DNA from: Verrucomicrobiaceae bacterium UBA2429
GTDB lineage: Bacteria > Verrucomicrobiota > Verrucomicrobiia > Verrucomicrobiales > Verrucomicrobiaceae
NCBI GenBank assembly: GCA_002343505.1
Contig: DDQZ01000010.1
Span: forward strand, 1-64,000
DNA: 64,000 nt
Direction of reading: 5' to 3'
Shown here: one piece after another, positions 24,775-33,959 of the stretch
Position numbering within the stretch: position 1 is the stretch's first letter
Layout of the letters: the number at the start of each line of letters is the position of its first letter
The notes under the pieces: generated by a model
Told to the model about the DNA's origin: nothing
Database searches by the model: none
The model's input: only the letters and a program-made list of their open reading frames with translations
Program-made: the position numbers and the translations under genes

Positions 24775-26304
24775 TCAAGCCTGCATGACAGGTGCCGCGG
24801 CGTGGCCCATGGCGGCCTCCATGAGGTTTTCCTGGGTGGCTTGCGCGCGGCTGAATTCGCCTCCGATCCGGCCCTCGTGGAGCATGAGGATGCGGTCGCT
24901 CATGCCGATCAGCTCGGGCAGCTCGCTGGAGACGAGCAGCACGGCTTTGCCGGCCTCGGTGAGCTGGTTGATGATCTCGTAGATTTCCAGTTTCGCGCCC
25001 ACATCTATGCCGCGCGTCGGCTCGTCGAGCATGACGACCTTTGGCCCTGTCATCAGCGCCTTGCCCAGCACCACCTTCTGCTGGTTTCCGCCGGAGAGCC
25101 TGCCCACCACGGCGTCGAGGCCGGTGGCCTTGACCCGCAGCGAGTCAAAAAACTCGCGGTTTTTCAGCGTCTCCCGCGCGCGGCTCACGAAACCCGCGCG
25201 GGTGAACTGTGCCAGAGAGGAGAGGGAAAGATTGAAGCCGATCTCCTGCTCGATGACCAGGCCGTAGCGCCGGCGGTCCTCGCTCACCAGCGCCAGCCCG
25301 GCGCGCAGCACGCGCGCGGGCGGCAGGCCGTCAAGCCGTTCGCCGTTGATCTCCACCGTTCCGGCCAGCCGGGAGCCCCACGCGCCATAGAGGTGCATGA
25401 GCAGTTCCGTGCGCCCCGCGCCCATCAGGCCGCCGATTCCGAGCACCTCGCCCGCGCGCAGCTCGAAGCTGATGTCCTTCAGCCGGGGCGCCCCGTGCGA
25501 GCCGGCAACGCTGAGGCCGCGCGCGCGCAGCAGCACGGCTCCTGGCGCGGCGGTGCGGCGGGGAAAAAGGTCCCCAATTTCGCGGCCCACCATTTCCTGG
25601 ATGACACGCGCCTTGTCCGTCGCGCGCGTCTCGCGCGTGCTGATGCTGGAGCCGTCGCGCAGCACGGTGACACGGTCCGCGATGGCGAAGACCTCGTCGA
25701 GCTTGTGGCTGATGTAGATGCAGGCGATGCCGCGCGCGCGCAGATCCCGCAGGATGTCGAGCAGCACACGGACCTCATGCTCCGCCAGCGCGGCGGTCGG
25801 CTCGTCGAGGATGAGGATTTTCGAGTTCTTGGCCAGGGCCTTCACGATCTCCACGAGCTGCTTCTGGCCCACGCCGAGATCAGCCACGCGCGCGGCGGGG
25901 TCCAGCGCCACCTTGAATTTTTCCAGCAGAGCCGCGGCCTCGCGTTGCATGCGCGGCCAGTCCATGAAGCCGCCCCAGCGCACCGGCTCGCAGCCGAGAA
26001 AGATGTTCTCCGCCACCGTCATTTCCTCCACCAGCGCCAGCTCCTGGTAAATGACGGCGATGCCCGCGCGCGCCGCGTCGGCGATGCCGGCGAAACGCGC
26101 CTCCACGCCGCCCGCCTCGAAGCTGCCCTCGTAGCTGCCGTGCGGATGGATGCCGGAGAGCAGCTTGATGAGCGTGCTTTTTCCCGCGCCGTTCTCGCCG
26201 CACAGCGCGTGGATTTCCCCCGCTCGCAGCTCGAAGGACACCTCCTTCAAAGCGGTGACTCCGGGGAATTTCTTGGTCAGTCGGCGCGCGGCGAGAATCA
26301 TCAT
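24775..26304 (-). CDS. Sugar ABC transporter ATPase with two nucleotide-binding domains (RbsA/MglA type)
   Basis: 509 aa. The first domain has Walker A GENGAGKST and Walker B ILILDEPTAAL; the second has the usual degenerate Walker A (GLMGAGRTELL) with a good signature (LSGGNQQK) and Walker B VVMLDEPTRG. This layout belongs to carbohydrate-importer ATPases such as RbsA, MglA and XylG. Start ATG 26304 (or 26301) begins MMILAARRLTKKFPGVTAL. No permease or substrate-binding protein is encoded on either side, so it must work with components elsewhere. Confidence 0.92.
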   Translation of the reverse strand: MMILAARRLTKKFPGVTALKEVSFELRAGEIHALCGENGAGKSTLIKLLSGIHPHGSYEGSFEAGGVEARFAGIADAARAGIAVIYQELALVEEMTVAENIFLGCEPVRWGGFMDWPRMQREAAALLEKFKVALDPAARVADLGVGQKQLVEIVKALAKNSKILILDEPTAALAEHEVRVLLDILRDLRARGIACIYISHKLDEVFAIADRVTVLRDGSSISTRETRATDKARVIQEMVGREIGDLFPRRTAAPGAVLLRARGLSVAGSHGAPRLKDISFELRAGEVLGIGGLMGAGRTELLMHLYGAWGSRLAGTVEINGERLDGLPPARVLRAGLALVSEDRRRYGLVIEQEIGFNLSLSSLAQFTRAGFVSRARETLKNREFFDSLRVKATGLDAVVGRLSGGNQQKVVLGKALMTGPKVVMLDEPTRGIDVGAKLEIYEIINQLTEAGKAVLLVSSELPELIGMSDRILMLHEGRIGGEFSRAQATQENLMEAAMGHAAAPVMQA

Positions 26305-26431
26305 GCGCGTGATGATAACGAAGCGCGCCGCGCGCGCCAGAGTGAATGCGCGCGCCTCCGCGGCGCGCGCGGCCCAAAGTTCACACCGCGCCGCTTGACT
26401 CCGCCGTGCGAGTCGCCACCCTGCCCCCCCT

Positions 26432-27637
26432 ATGGCAAAAGTTCTCATCATCGGCGCCGGCGGCGTCGGCAGGGTCGTCGTCCACAAATGCGCGCAGCTT
26501 CCCGGGGTGTTCAGTGAAATCCTGCTGGCCTCCCGCACCAAGTCGAAGTGCGACGCCATCGCGGCGGAGCTTTCCCGCCCGATCCAGACCGCGGCGGTGG
26601 ACGCCGACAATGTGCCGGAGCTGGCGGCGCTGATCCGCGGCTTCCAGCCTGAGGTTGTCGTCAATGTGGCGCTGCCCTATCAGGACCTGGCCATCATGGA
26701 CGCCTGCCTGGAGACCGGCGTGCATTACATAGACACGGCGAATTACGAGCCGCGCGATGTCGCCAAGTTCGAATACCACTGGCAGTGGGCCTACCAGGAC
26801 AAATTCAAAGCCGCCGGTCTCACCGCCCTGCTCGGCTGCGGCTTTGACCCGGGCGTCACCAATGTGTTCACGGCGCACGCCTTGAAGCATCACTTCACCA
26901 GCATTGACACCCTCGACATCATAGACTGCAACGCGGGCGACCACGGCAAGGCCTTCGCCACCAACTTCAACCCCGAGATCAACCTGCGCGAGGTCACCGC
27001 CAACGGGCGCTACTGGGAAAACGGCTCCTGGGTGGAGACGAAGCCGCTTGAGATCAAGCGCAGCTTCGACTTCCCGGACGGCATCGGCCCGAAAAACATC
27101 TACTGCCTCTACCACGAGGAGCTGGAGAGTCTCACGAAGCACATCCCCATGCGTCGCGCACGCTTCTGGATGACCTTTGGCGACCAGTATATCAAACACA
27201 TGGAAGTGCTCGTGAACGTCGGTATGACGCGCATTGACCCTGTCATGCACAAAGGCGTGCCGATCATCCCCATCGAGTTTCTGAAAACCCTGCTGCCTGA
27301 GCCCGGCACGCTGGGGCCCGATACCAAGGGCAAGACCTGCATCGGCAACTGGATCGAGGGAACGGCCAAGGACGGCGCCTTCAAGCGCCTCTACATCTAC
27401 AACATCAAAGACCACGAGGACTGCTACCGCGAGACCAACAGCCAGGGCGTCAGCTACACCACCGGCGTGCCCGCCATGATCGCCGCGAAGCAACTCCTCA
27501 CCAATCCCGCTGAATACCGCCAGCCCGGTGTCTGGAATCTGGAGCAGCTCAATCCCGACCCCTTCATGACCGACCTCAACACTCACGGCCTGCCCTGGAT
27601 CGAAAGCTTTCCCGCCCACCCCTTGCCGGGTGAGTGA
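26432..27637 (+). CDS. Saccharopine-dehydrogenase-family enzyme, likely carboxynorspermidine dehydrogenase
   Basis: 401 aa. Rossmann motif IGAGGVGRVV at the N-terminus, then the family elements NVALPYQDLAIMDACL, GVHYIDTANYEP and GCGFDPGVTNVF. Length and sequence match carboxynorspermidine dehydrogenases, which reduce the Schiff base of aspartate semialdehyde and a diamine in polyamine synthesis; saccharopine dehydrogenase is the alternative. No polyamine decarboxylase partner is in the window. Convergent with the downstream methyltransferase, with 244 bp between their stops in which I see no gene. Confidence 0.85.
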   Translation: MAKVLIIGAGGVGRVVVHKCAQLPGVFSEILLASRTKSKCDAIAAELSRPIQTAAVDADNVPELAALIRGFQPEVVVNVALPYQDLAIMDACLETGVHYIDTANYEPRDVAKFEYHWQWAYQDKFKAAGLTALLGCGFDPGVTNVFTAHALKHHFTSIDTLDIIDCNAGDHGKAFATNFNPEINLREVTANGRYWENGSWVETKPLEIKRSFDFPDGIGPKNIYCLYHEELESLTKHIPMRRARFWMTFGDQYIKHMEVLVNVGMTRIDPVMHKGVPIIPIEFLKTLLPEPGTLGPDTKGKTCIGNWIEGTAKDGAFKRLYIYNIKDHEDCYRETNSQGVSYTTGVPAMIAAKQLLTNPAEYRQPGVWNLEQLNPDPFMTDLNTHGLPWIESFPAHPLPGE

Positions 27638-27881
27638 GGCCTGCTGCATAGGAACTGGTCGAATGCTGTTTCCCGAACGCGCGTGACGGCAGATTGCATA
27701 TATGGCTTCCCCTTTCTTTGGAGACCGTGTTCACGCAGTCGCGCGCATTTTTGCGCAGGCAAATGGCTGTAAAGGATGGTGTCAGTTGATCAAAAAAACT
27801 CGACCTCCAAGAATCTGATGTCACGCAACAGCTTGGTGTAGCCCGCTCCCGGTCTGGCTTGCCGCTGCCATGACAAACCTC

Positions 27882-29051
27882 TCACCAAGCCGCCACGACC
27901 TCATACGCATAACCGGTGAGGTATTCCGTCTCCTGGATGCTGGCGAGGATGGGGTGGTCCGGCCGCTGGGTGTAGGTGGCCACGCGGCGCAGGGTCTTTT
28001 TCACGTCCACTCCGGCCTCGACGAGGCTGGCGTGGAACTCGCCTTTGCTGACGTGGTGGCTGCAACTGAAGGTGGCGATGATGCCGCCGGGCTTGAGCAT
28101 TTTCAGCGCGCGCAGGTGGATCTCCTTGTATCCGCGCAGGGCGTCTTTGACGGAGGACTTCGTCTTCGTGAAGGAGGGCGGGTCGAGGATGATGAGGTCA
28201 TACTCCGCGCCGGAGGACTCCCGCTCTTTGAGGAAGTCAAAACAGTTTGCCGTGATGAAACGAACGCCCGCGCCGGAGATGGCGGCGTTTTTCTCCGCCT
28301 GCGCCACGGCGGTCTCGCTGATGTCCACCGCCGTCACCTCCGCCGCGCCGGCCAGGGCGCAGGCCTGGGCAAAGCCGCCCTGGTTTGTGAAGCAGTCCAG
28401 CACGCGCCGGTCGCGCGCAAGGCGTGAGACGTGGGTGTAATTGTCGAGCTGATCCAGATAGAGGCCGGTTTTTTGCCCCTCAATGAGGTCGGCATGGAAG
28501 GCGCAGCCGGCGTGCCGCACCACATAAGGCTCGGGTGTCTCGCCCCAGACCACGCCTTTGACCTGATCCAGCCCCTCGGCCTTGCGCACGGCGCCCTCAT
28601 TGCGCTGGATGATGCCGCGCGGCTGGAAGACATCCACCAGCGCCTGGATGATGAGGTCCTGCCGCCGCGCCATGGCGAGCGTGAGCGTCTGCAGCACGAT
28701 GAAGTCGCCGTAGCGGTCCACGACGACGCCGGGCAGGCCGTCCGACTCGCTCCAGACCACGCGGCAGAGCGCGGTGTCCACGCCGGCCTCCTCGCGCACC
28801 CTCAGCGCGCGCTGGATGCGCCGGGTGAAGAAGTCCAGGTCCAGCCCCTGGCGGCGGTAGGAAAAGAGGCGCGCGGTGATCTGCGACTGCGGATTGTAAA
28901 TGGCGCTGCCGAGCTGCTTGCCGCGCACATCCTGGAGCTGCACCACATCCCCCGGCTGCGGATCGCCGAAGCGCGCCTTGATCTCCACGCCATAGACCCA
29001 GACATGACCATGAAAAAGACGGGCGCGGGGCTGGACGGTGATGGCGGGCAT
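27882..29051 (-). CDS. rlmI: Class I rRNA large-subunit methyltransferase, RlmI-like
   Basis: 389 aa. N-terminal PUA-like domain (about 1-70: GHVWVYGVEIKARFGDPQPG), an EEHD-like middle, and a C-terminal Rossmann methyltransferase with motif I VLDCFTNQGGFAQACAL, the acidic VTAVDIS, and motif IV ILDPPSFTK. This is the layout of RlmI (m5C1962 of 23S rRNA) and its relatives. Start ATG 29051 gives MPAITVQPRARLFHGH; an in-frame ATG at 29087 would add 12 residues. Symbol given by similarity only. Confidence 0.85.
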   Translation of the reverse strand: MPAITVQPRARLFHGHVWVYGVEIKARFGDPQPGDVVQLQDVRGKQLGSAIYNPQSQITARLFSYRRQGLDLDFFTRRIQRALRVREEAGVDTALCRVVWSESDGLPGVVVDRYGDFIVLQTLTLAMARRQDLIIQALVDVFQPRGIIQRNEGAVRKAEGLDQVKGVVWGETPEPYVVRHAGCAFHADLIEGQKTGLYLDQLDNYTHVSRLARDRRVLDCFTNQGGFAQACALAGAAEVTAVDISETAVAQAEKNAAISGAGVRFITANCFDFLKERESSGAEYDLIILDPPSFTKTKSSVKDALRGYKEIHLRALKMLKPGGIIATFSCSHHVSKGEFHASLVEAGVDVKKTLRRVATYTQRPDHPILASIQETEYLTGYAYEVVAAW

Positions 29052-29142
29052 GGCTGGATGAAATGGGATGGCTGAAAACGGGGCCATAGCTGCGCCGGAT
29101 TTGCCGGGAATGCCAGCCGCAATTCAAGCGGGCTGGTGGACA

Positions 29143-29697
29143 TCACTTCTCCAAAAACACGCACATCACCTGCGCGGGTTTTTTGTGCGGGTTGTGCAGG
29201 CGGTGCGGGGTGTCAGCGTCGAAGTAAAGCGTGTCGCCCTCGTCGAGATCATAGCTCTCCTTGCCATACTCGAGCGTGACCCTGCCTTTGAGCACGATGA
29301 GGAATTCCTCGCCCTCATGCGGACGCGAGATGCTGCGGCCGCCGCCGGCGGGCACATCCAGCACGAACGGGTTCATGCGGCGGCTGGCGCGGCCATGGGT
29401 GAGGCTGTGATAGACGATGTCAGAGTTCTGCGGATCGCGCTGGATGGCGCGGCGGTCCTTCTTTTTGGTCAAAACGATCTGCGGCTTCGAGTCGAGCCCC
29501 TCCAGCAGCACGGAGAGCGGCGCGCGCAGCGCCTCGGCCACGCGGGCCAGCGCGGGCAGCGAGGGCGTGATGCGGAAGTTTTCGACCTTCGAGAGCCAGC
29601 TCCGCGTCTGCCCGGCGGCGGCGGCGACCTCCTCCAGACTGAGGCCGAGTTCGAGGCGGCGTTGTTTGATGCGCTGGGAGAGTTCGACGAGGTTCAT
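29143..29697 (-). CDS. XRE-family transcriptional regulator with cupin sensor domain
   Basis: 184 aa from ATG 29697. A helix-turn-helix of the XRE/Cro type occupies about 8-60 (RIKQRRLELGLSLEEVAAAA...TRSWLSKVENF), followed by a C-terminal cupin (PHEGEEFLIVLKGRVTLEYG, then a ...DADTPHRLHNP metal-site region). Family members such as PuuR respond to small metabolites. Divergent from the PhoD phosphatase gene with 143 bp between starts, so that gene and the regulator itself are the likely targets (inference). Confidence 0.9.
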   Translation of the reverse strand: MNLVELSQRIKQRRLELGLSLEEVAAAAGQTRSWLSKVENFRITPSLPALARVAEALRAPLSVLLEGLDSKPQIVLTKKKDRRAIQRDPQNSDIVYHSLTHGRASRRMNPFVLDVPAGGGRSISRPHEGEEFLIVLKGRVTLEYGKESYDLDEGDTLYFDADTPHRLHNPHKKPAQVMCVFLEK

Positions 29698-29840
29698 GAA
29701 AGATGTGTTGCTTAATTGTCTCAAAAGTTTCTTGTCAGGCAACATGTTTCTGGCTAGCGATGGAGTCACGACAAAATCCTGGCGGGTAAAATCATGCTCT
29801 GAAGATGATTCCGCCCTTCATGATTGGGTCATTCTCCCGC
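29698..29840. promoter_or_regulatory. Divergent intergenic region between the XRE-cupin regulator and phoD
   Basis: The region is AT-rich relative to its surroundings. It contains TTGTC twice (ATTGTCTCAAAAG and TCTTGTCAGGCAAC, about 16 bp apart) and a GTTGC/GCAAC inverted pair spanning them; these are candidate operator half-sites. No experimental consensus is known to me. Confidence 0.3.
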
Positions 29841-31157
29841 ATGCTTATGACGCCAACTTCTTCCCTGCCTCGTCGTGATTTTTTGACCGGAGCACTGGCG
29901 CTGGGTGCCTCCACGCTCGCAAGAGGCGCGGATGACGCCCCCGCAATGCTCGGCCCCATCCTCGGACATTCCGACGAAACCTCCGCCATGGTCTGGATGC
30001 GCGCGGCGGCCGCCGGTGAGTTCACGCTGGAAGTCACGCCGGAGGAGGGCGGATCGCCCGTGGTGATGAAGAAGGTGGCGGATGAAAAAGACGATCTCTG
30101 CCTTCACTGGAAGGTGGCCGGCCTCCAGCCAGGCGCCAGGCATCGGTATCGCATCCTGCAAAATGGCAAGGTGATCGCCGCCGATGCCGGGCAGATATTG
30201 TCCACGGCTCCGGCAGCCGGCAAACCCGCGAAAGTGCGGCTCGCCATCAGCTCATGCGCCAAGGAGGACGCGGGCAGCCGCGCGGTGTGGAACCGCATGG
30301 CGTCGGAGAATGTGGATGCCGTCGTTTTAATCGGCGACACACCTTACATTGACAGCACGGAGCTGGAGAAGCAGGCGCGGCGGCATCGTGAGTTCGCCGC
30401 CGTGCCGGAGTATCAGGCACTCCTGAAATCGCGCCCCAGCTGGTGGACGTGGGATGATCACGATTTCGCGGGCAACGATGCCAGCGGGCTTGCGGCAGGC
30501 AAAGAAAATACGCGTCTCGTTTTCACCCGCTACCGGCCGCAGAAAAGCTACGGCGATGGCACCGGCGGCATCTACACGAGTTTCCGGCGCGGGCCGGTGG
30601 AGGTCTTCCTGCTCGACACCCGGTGGTTTTCCATGACGGAGCCCTCCTTTGCCGGTTCGCACAAACCCACCCTGCTCGGTGCGAAACAATGGGAATGGCT
30701 TCAAAAAGGCCTGCTTGCCTCCACCGCACCCTTCAAGCTGCTGGCCTGCGGCGTCATCTGGGATGACAAGGAAAACACGGAGTCCGACGACTGGGGCACC
30801 TACAAGCACGAGCTGACGGCCATCCAGAAGTTCATCGGCGAAAATAAAATCCCCGGCATCATCCTCATTGGCGGCGATATCCACGCCAGCCGCGTGCTCA
30901 AATACAAAACGGCCAAAACCGTCGGCTACGACCTCGTGCAGTTCATCGCCTCCCCCATCCACGGCAGCACGATCCCCTCCCTGAACGTCTATCACCCCGA
31001 CCTCGTCCGCAGCGCCGTGGAACCCAACGTCTTCCTCCGCGTGGACGCCGATAGCACCGTCACGCCCGCCACCTTCCACGCCGCGCTCATCAACAAGAAT
31101 GGCGAGACCGTCTTCAGCTACCATCTGACCGAGGAGGATTTGAAGCCCAAAGCCTGA
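29841..31157 (+). CDS. phoD: Tat-exported alkaline phosphatase D family protein
   Basis: About 438 aa. A twin-arginine leader PRRDFLTGALALGAS marks Tat export. An Fn3-like PhoD N-terminal domain follows (LGPILGHSDETSAMVWMRAA), then the metallophosphoesterase core: VRLAISSC, VVLIGDTPYID, WWTWDDHDFAGND and IILIGGDIHASR. PhoD enzymes release phosphate from phosphomono- and diesters outside the cytoplasm using Fe/Ca. Start is uncertain: ATGs at 29805, 29820, 29841 and 29847 are in frame and none has a clear ribosome binding site; 29841 gives a compact Tat leader. Upstream of the phosphonate genes, which fits a phosphorus-scavenging theme. Confidence 0.85.
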   Translation: MLMTPTSSLPRRDFLTGALALGASTLARGADDAPAMLGPILGHSDETSAMVWMRAAAAGEFTLEVTPEEGGSPVVMKKVADEKDDLCLHWKVAGLQPGARHRYRILQNGKVIAADAGQILSTAPAAGKPAKVRLAISSCAKEDAGSRAVWNRMASENVDAVVLIGDTPYIDSTELEKQARRHREFAAVPEYQALLKSRPSWWTWDDHDFAGNDASGLAAGKENTRLVFTRYRPQKSYGDGTGGIYTSFRRGPVEVFLLDTRWFSMTEPSFAGSHKPTLLGAKQWEWLQKGLLASTAPFKLLACGVIWDDKENTESDDWGTYKHELTAIQKFIGENKIPGIILIGGDIHASRVLKYKTAKTVGYDLVQFIASPIHGSTIPSLNVYHPDLVRSAVEPNVFLRVDADSTVTPATFHAALINKNGETVFSYHLTEEDLKPKA

Positions 31158-31187
31158 TCCTCTGTTGGAACAAAACCTCCCTCTTTT

Positions 31188-31391
31188 ATGCTGGCTCTTC
31201 TGGAACTCGTCATCGCAGTCTATCAGGCCTGCACGGCAACCTTCCACATGGGAGTGGCGCTTCGTTGGATGCTTTCCTCGCGCTATCGTGCCGAGATTCG
31301 CAAGGACCAGGAGGCCCAGGCCAAAGTCGGGTTCGGTTTCGTCTTTCTCGCCCTGCTGTTGACCGTCATCGCCCTGCTTTTTGTTTTCTAA
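31188..31391 (+). CDS. Small two-helix membrane protein
   Basis: 67 aa. Two hydrophobic helices (about 1-18 and 47-67) flank a charged loop (SRYRAEIRKDQEAQAK). I do not recognise it. It sits 30 bp after phoD and 12 bp before the phosphonoacetate hydrolase gene on the same strand, so it is probably co-transcribed; the clean amphipathic layout argues it is real. Confidence 0.55.
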   Translation: MLALLELVIAVYQACTATFHMGVALRWMLSSRYRAEIRKDQEAQAKVGFGFVFLALLLTVIALLFVF

Positions 31392-31403
31392 CACCACCTC
31401 GCC

Positions 31404-32630
31404 ATGTTCACCGTCAACCACCGCACCTACAATCCGCCCGCCAAGCCTGTCGTCGTCGTCTGTCTCGATGGTTCGGCGGATGAATACCTCGACTGCGCCG
31501 TCGCGCGAGGTCGCATGCCGAACCTCGCGAAGATGAGCGTGAACGGCTGGCGGGGCTTTGCGCGCGCTGCCATGCCGACCTTCACCAACGTGAACAACAG
31601 CAGCATCGTCACCGGCGTGCCGCCCAGCGTGCATGGCATCGGCGGTAACTTCTTTTTCGATACCAGCACCGGCGAGGAGGTGATGATGAACTCGTCGAAG
31701 TTCCTCCGCGTCGAGACGATCTTCCCGCACGCCCAACGCGCCGGACGCAAGGTGGCCGTGGTCACGGCGAAGGAAAAGCTGCGCGACATTTTTGCCAGCG
31801 GCCTCATCAGCGAAGGCGGCATCGCTTTCTCCTCCGAGAAATCCAAACACGCGGTAGTCGAGACGCACGGCATCAGCGATGTGGAGACGCTCGCCGGCCC
31901 CACCCCGGAGATCTACAGCGGCGACGCCAGCCTCTATGTCTTGAAGGCCGGTGTGGCGCTGCTGCGGGATGGCCGCGCCGATTTCCTCTACCTGAGCACC
32001 ACTGACTACATGCAGCACAAGCACGCGCCGGAAGATCCCGAAGTGCTCGATTTCTACGCGGCCATTGATCTCGAAATCGGTCACCTGCTCGCCCTCGGCG
32101 CCGTCATCGGCATCACCGCCGACCACGGCATGTGCGCCAAACAAAAGCCGGATGGCAGCCCGAACGTGATCTATCTCGAAAGCGAACTCGTGGAGCAGTT
32201 CGGCGAGGGCTTCCGCGTCATCCTGCCCATCACCGATCCTTATGTAGCGCATCACGGCGCGCTCGGATCCTTCGCCCAAGTGCATCTGCCCGAGGGCATG
32301 GACGCGGGCAAGGTGCGCGACTGGCTGCTGCTCCGTCCCGGTGTCACCGAATGCCACGAACGCGCCACCGCCGCGCGTTTGATGGAGCTGCCCGAGGATC
32401 GCATGGGCGACCTCGTCGTCGCCAGCGGACGCGATGTCGTCCTGGGCCGCACGCCCGCCTATCACGACCTCAGCGCGCTCGCCGGCCATCTCCGCAGCCA
32501 CGGCGGCCGCTACGAGGAAATGGTGCCGCTCATCTTCAGCGAGCCGCTCAATGCGAAGTATGCCGCCCGCGCCGGCAGCGACGTGCGCAACTTCGACATC
32601 TTCGAGATCACCTGCAACGGCACGCATTGA
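31404..32630 (+). CDS. phnA: Phosphonoacetate hydrolase
   Basis: 408 aa, the normal length. Alkaline-phosphatase-superfamily Zn enzyme that splits phosphonoacetate into acetate and phosphate. Seen: VVVVCLDGSADEYLD (first metal Asp), the nucleophile region PTFTNVNNSSIVTGVPPSVHGI with the catalytic Thr, LYLSTTDYMQHKHAP and ITADHGM with metal-binding Asp/His residues, and a late histidine. No signal peptide, consistent with a cytoplasmic enzyme. First of the four phosphonate genes; the pathway partner phosphonoacetaldehyde dehydrogenase is at 34985. Confidence 0.9.
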   Translation: MFTVNHRTYNPPAKPVVVVCLDGSADEYLDCAVARGRMPNLAKMSVNGWRGFARAAMPTFTNVNNSSIVTGVPPSVHGIGGNFFFDTSTGEEVMMNSSKFLRVETIFPHAQRAGRKVAVVTAKEKLRDIFASGLISEGGIAFSSEKSKHAVVETHGISDVETLAGPTPEIYSGDASLYVLKAGVALLRDGRADFLYLSTTDYMQHKHAPEDPEVLDFYAAIDLEIGHLLALGAVIGITADHGMCAKQKPDGSPNVIYLESELVEQFGEGFRVILPITDPYVAHHGALGSFAQVHLPEGMDAGKVRDWLLLRPGVTECHERATAARLMELPEDRMGDLVVASGRDVVLGRTPAYHDLSALAGHLRSHGGRYEEMVPLIFSEPLNAKYAARAGSDVRNFDIFEITCNGTH

Positions 32631-32631
32631 T

Positions 32632-32685
32632 GGTGGTGCAACCTTCCAGGTTGCACTCACTGGCAAGCTTGAAGCTTGCCCCACC
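32632..32685. repeat. Double-hairpin interspersed repeat between phnA and the MFS gene
   Basis: TGCAACCT/AGGTTGCA (32637-32644 and 32648-32655, perfect 8 bp) and GGCAAGCTT/AAGCTTGCC (32662-32670 and 32672-32680, perfect 9 bp), enclosed by GGTGG...CCACC. On the minus strand it reads GQASSLPVSATWKVAPP, a recurrent translated repeat in this phylum. In mRNA it could form a cruciform-like structure that tunes expression between the two genes. Confidence 0.75.
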
Positions 32686-32687
32686 CT

Positions 32688-33959
32688 ATGAAAGCCACCC
32701 ACCATCACTCTCCAGACTTCCTCCGCGCCCGCCGTTGGTCGCTGGGTGCGGTGATGTTCTGCTACCTATTTTATTACACCGGCCGCCAAACCTTCGGCTT
32801 CGCCATCCCCGGCATCCAGGCAGAGCTGGGCATTGACAAACAAACGCTCGGCTGGATCAGCGCCGCCATGCTCTGGGCCTACGCCGCCGGGCAAATGATC
32901 AATGGCAACCTGGGTGACAAATTCGGCGGACGCCGCATGATGTTTCTGGGCGCCTTCAGCTCCTTCGCTCTGAACTGGCTCACCAGCTTCGGCATCGGTT
33001 TCAAATCGCTCGCCTCTGCCTGGGGCATGAACGGTCTGGCGCAAAGCATGGGCTGGGCACCCGGGAGCCGCCTGGTGTCGAACTGGTTCGGCACTCATGA
33101 GCGCGGACGCGCCTTCGGCCTTTATGTGCTGGCGGCGGGCTTGTCCTCCGTGCTCTCCTTTATCACCTCATTGCTGGTGCTGGATGTCCTCCAACTCGAC
33201 TGGCGCTGGATCTTCCGGCTGCCGGTGTTCCTGATGCTTCTCGGCGGCCTGGTGGTGTGGATCGTCGCGAGGGACAAACCTGCCGATGCTGGTTTCCCGG
33301 ACACGCACGAGGATGAAAAGGTCTTCGATCCCGGAGCCGTCAAAGAATCCTCCTGGCAGCGCTACGCAGCGGCGCTGAAGAACGGACGTCTGCTGCTCGC
33401 CGGTTTCGCCATCGGTTTTCAAAACACCGTGCGCTACGGCCTGCTCATCTGGGTGCCTGTCTATTTCCTTGGTGACGACTTCAAAGCCGATCCGCTTGGC
33501 AAATGGATCAGCATCGCACTGCCCATCGGGATGGCACTGGGTGCCGTGACCAGCGGCTGGATCTCCGACAGATTCTGCGACTCGCGCCGCAGCGGCGTCA
33601 TTGCCAGCTTCATGATCCTCGCCGCTGTCGCCGCCATGGGCATGTACCTGCTCCCTCCGGGCCATCGGCTGGGCGTGCCCGTGCTGTTCCTAGCCGGCTT
33701 CTTTGCTTATGGACCGCAGTCCGCCTTTTGGGCGCTGGCACCGGACTTGATGGGCCGCGAATGTGCCGGCACCGCCGTCGGCGTGATGAACTTCTTCGCC
33801 TACGCCATGGCCGGCCTCGGCGAGCCCTTCATCGGCTGGATGATCCAGCACAATCCCTTCGCTACCACTCCCGGCGTGGAAAGCGTCGCCCTCGTCTTCC
33901 CCCTCGTCGCCGCCTTCGCCGTGTGCAGCGCCATTCTCGCCCTTTTAATCCGCCGATGA
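32688..33959 (+). CDS. MFS transporter, organophosphate/phosphonate type
   Basis: 423 aa with about 12 hydrophobic helices. The organophosphate:phosphate antiporter (GlpT/UhpT) style is visible: FCYLFYYTGRQTFGFAIPGI, GDKFGGRRMM in loop 2-3, and a WAPGSRLVSNWFGTHERGRAFG stretch (shown as WAPGSRLVSNW and ERGRAFG). Start ATG 32688 is just past the repeat; an in-frame upstream ATG lies inside the repeat. Likely imports a phosphonate or organophosphate for the genes around it. Stop overlaps the next start (ATGA). Confidence 0.85.
   Translation: MKATHHHSPDFLRARRWSLGAVMFCYLFYYTGRQTFGFAIPGIQAELGIDKQTLGWISAAMLWAYAAGQMINGNLGDKFGGRRMMFLGAFSSFALNWLTSFGIGFKSLASAWGMNGLAQSMGWAPGSRLVSNWFGTHERGRAFGLYVLAAGLSSVLSFITSLLVLDVLQLDWRWIFRLPVFLMLLGGLVVWIVARDKPADAGFPDTHEDEKVFDPGAVKESSWQRYAAALKNGRLLLAGFAIGFQNTVRYGLLIWVPVYFLGDDFKADPLGKWISIALPIGMALGAVTSGWISDRFCDSRRSGVIASFMILAAVAAMGMYLLPPGHRLGVPVLFLAGFFAYGPQSAFWALAPDLMGRECAGTAVGVMNFFAYAMAGLGEPFIGWMIQHNPFATTPGVESVALVFPLVAAFAVCSAILALLIRR

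Noticed and set aside
27638..27881. Possible small gene or transposase remnant in the AT-richer gap between two convergent genes
   Set aside because: Short frames on both strands have no recognisable similarity; only a distant GCTTGGTG/CACCAAGC inverted pair was seen, too loose to call.
30327..32708. 793-aa minus-strand open frame opposite phoD and phnA
   Set aside because: It is a GC-driven shadow of two genes with recognisable catalytic motifs on the other strand; its translation has no domain.
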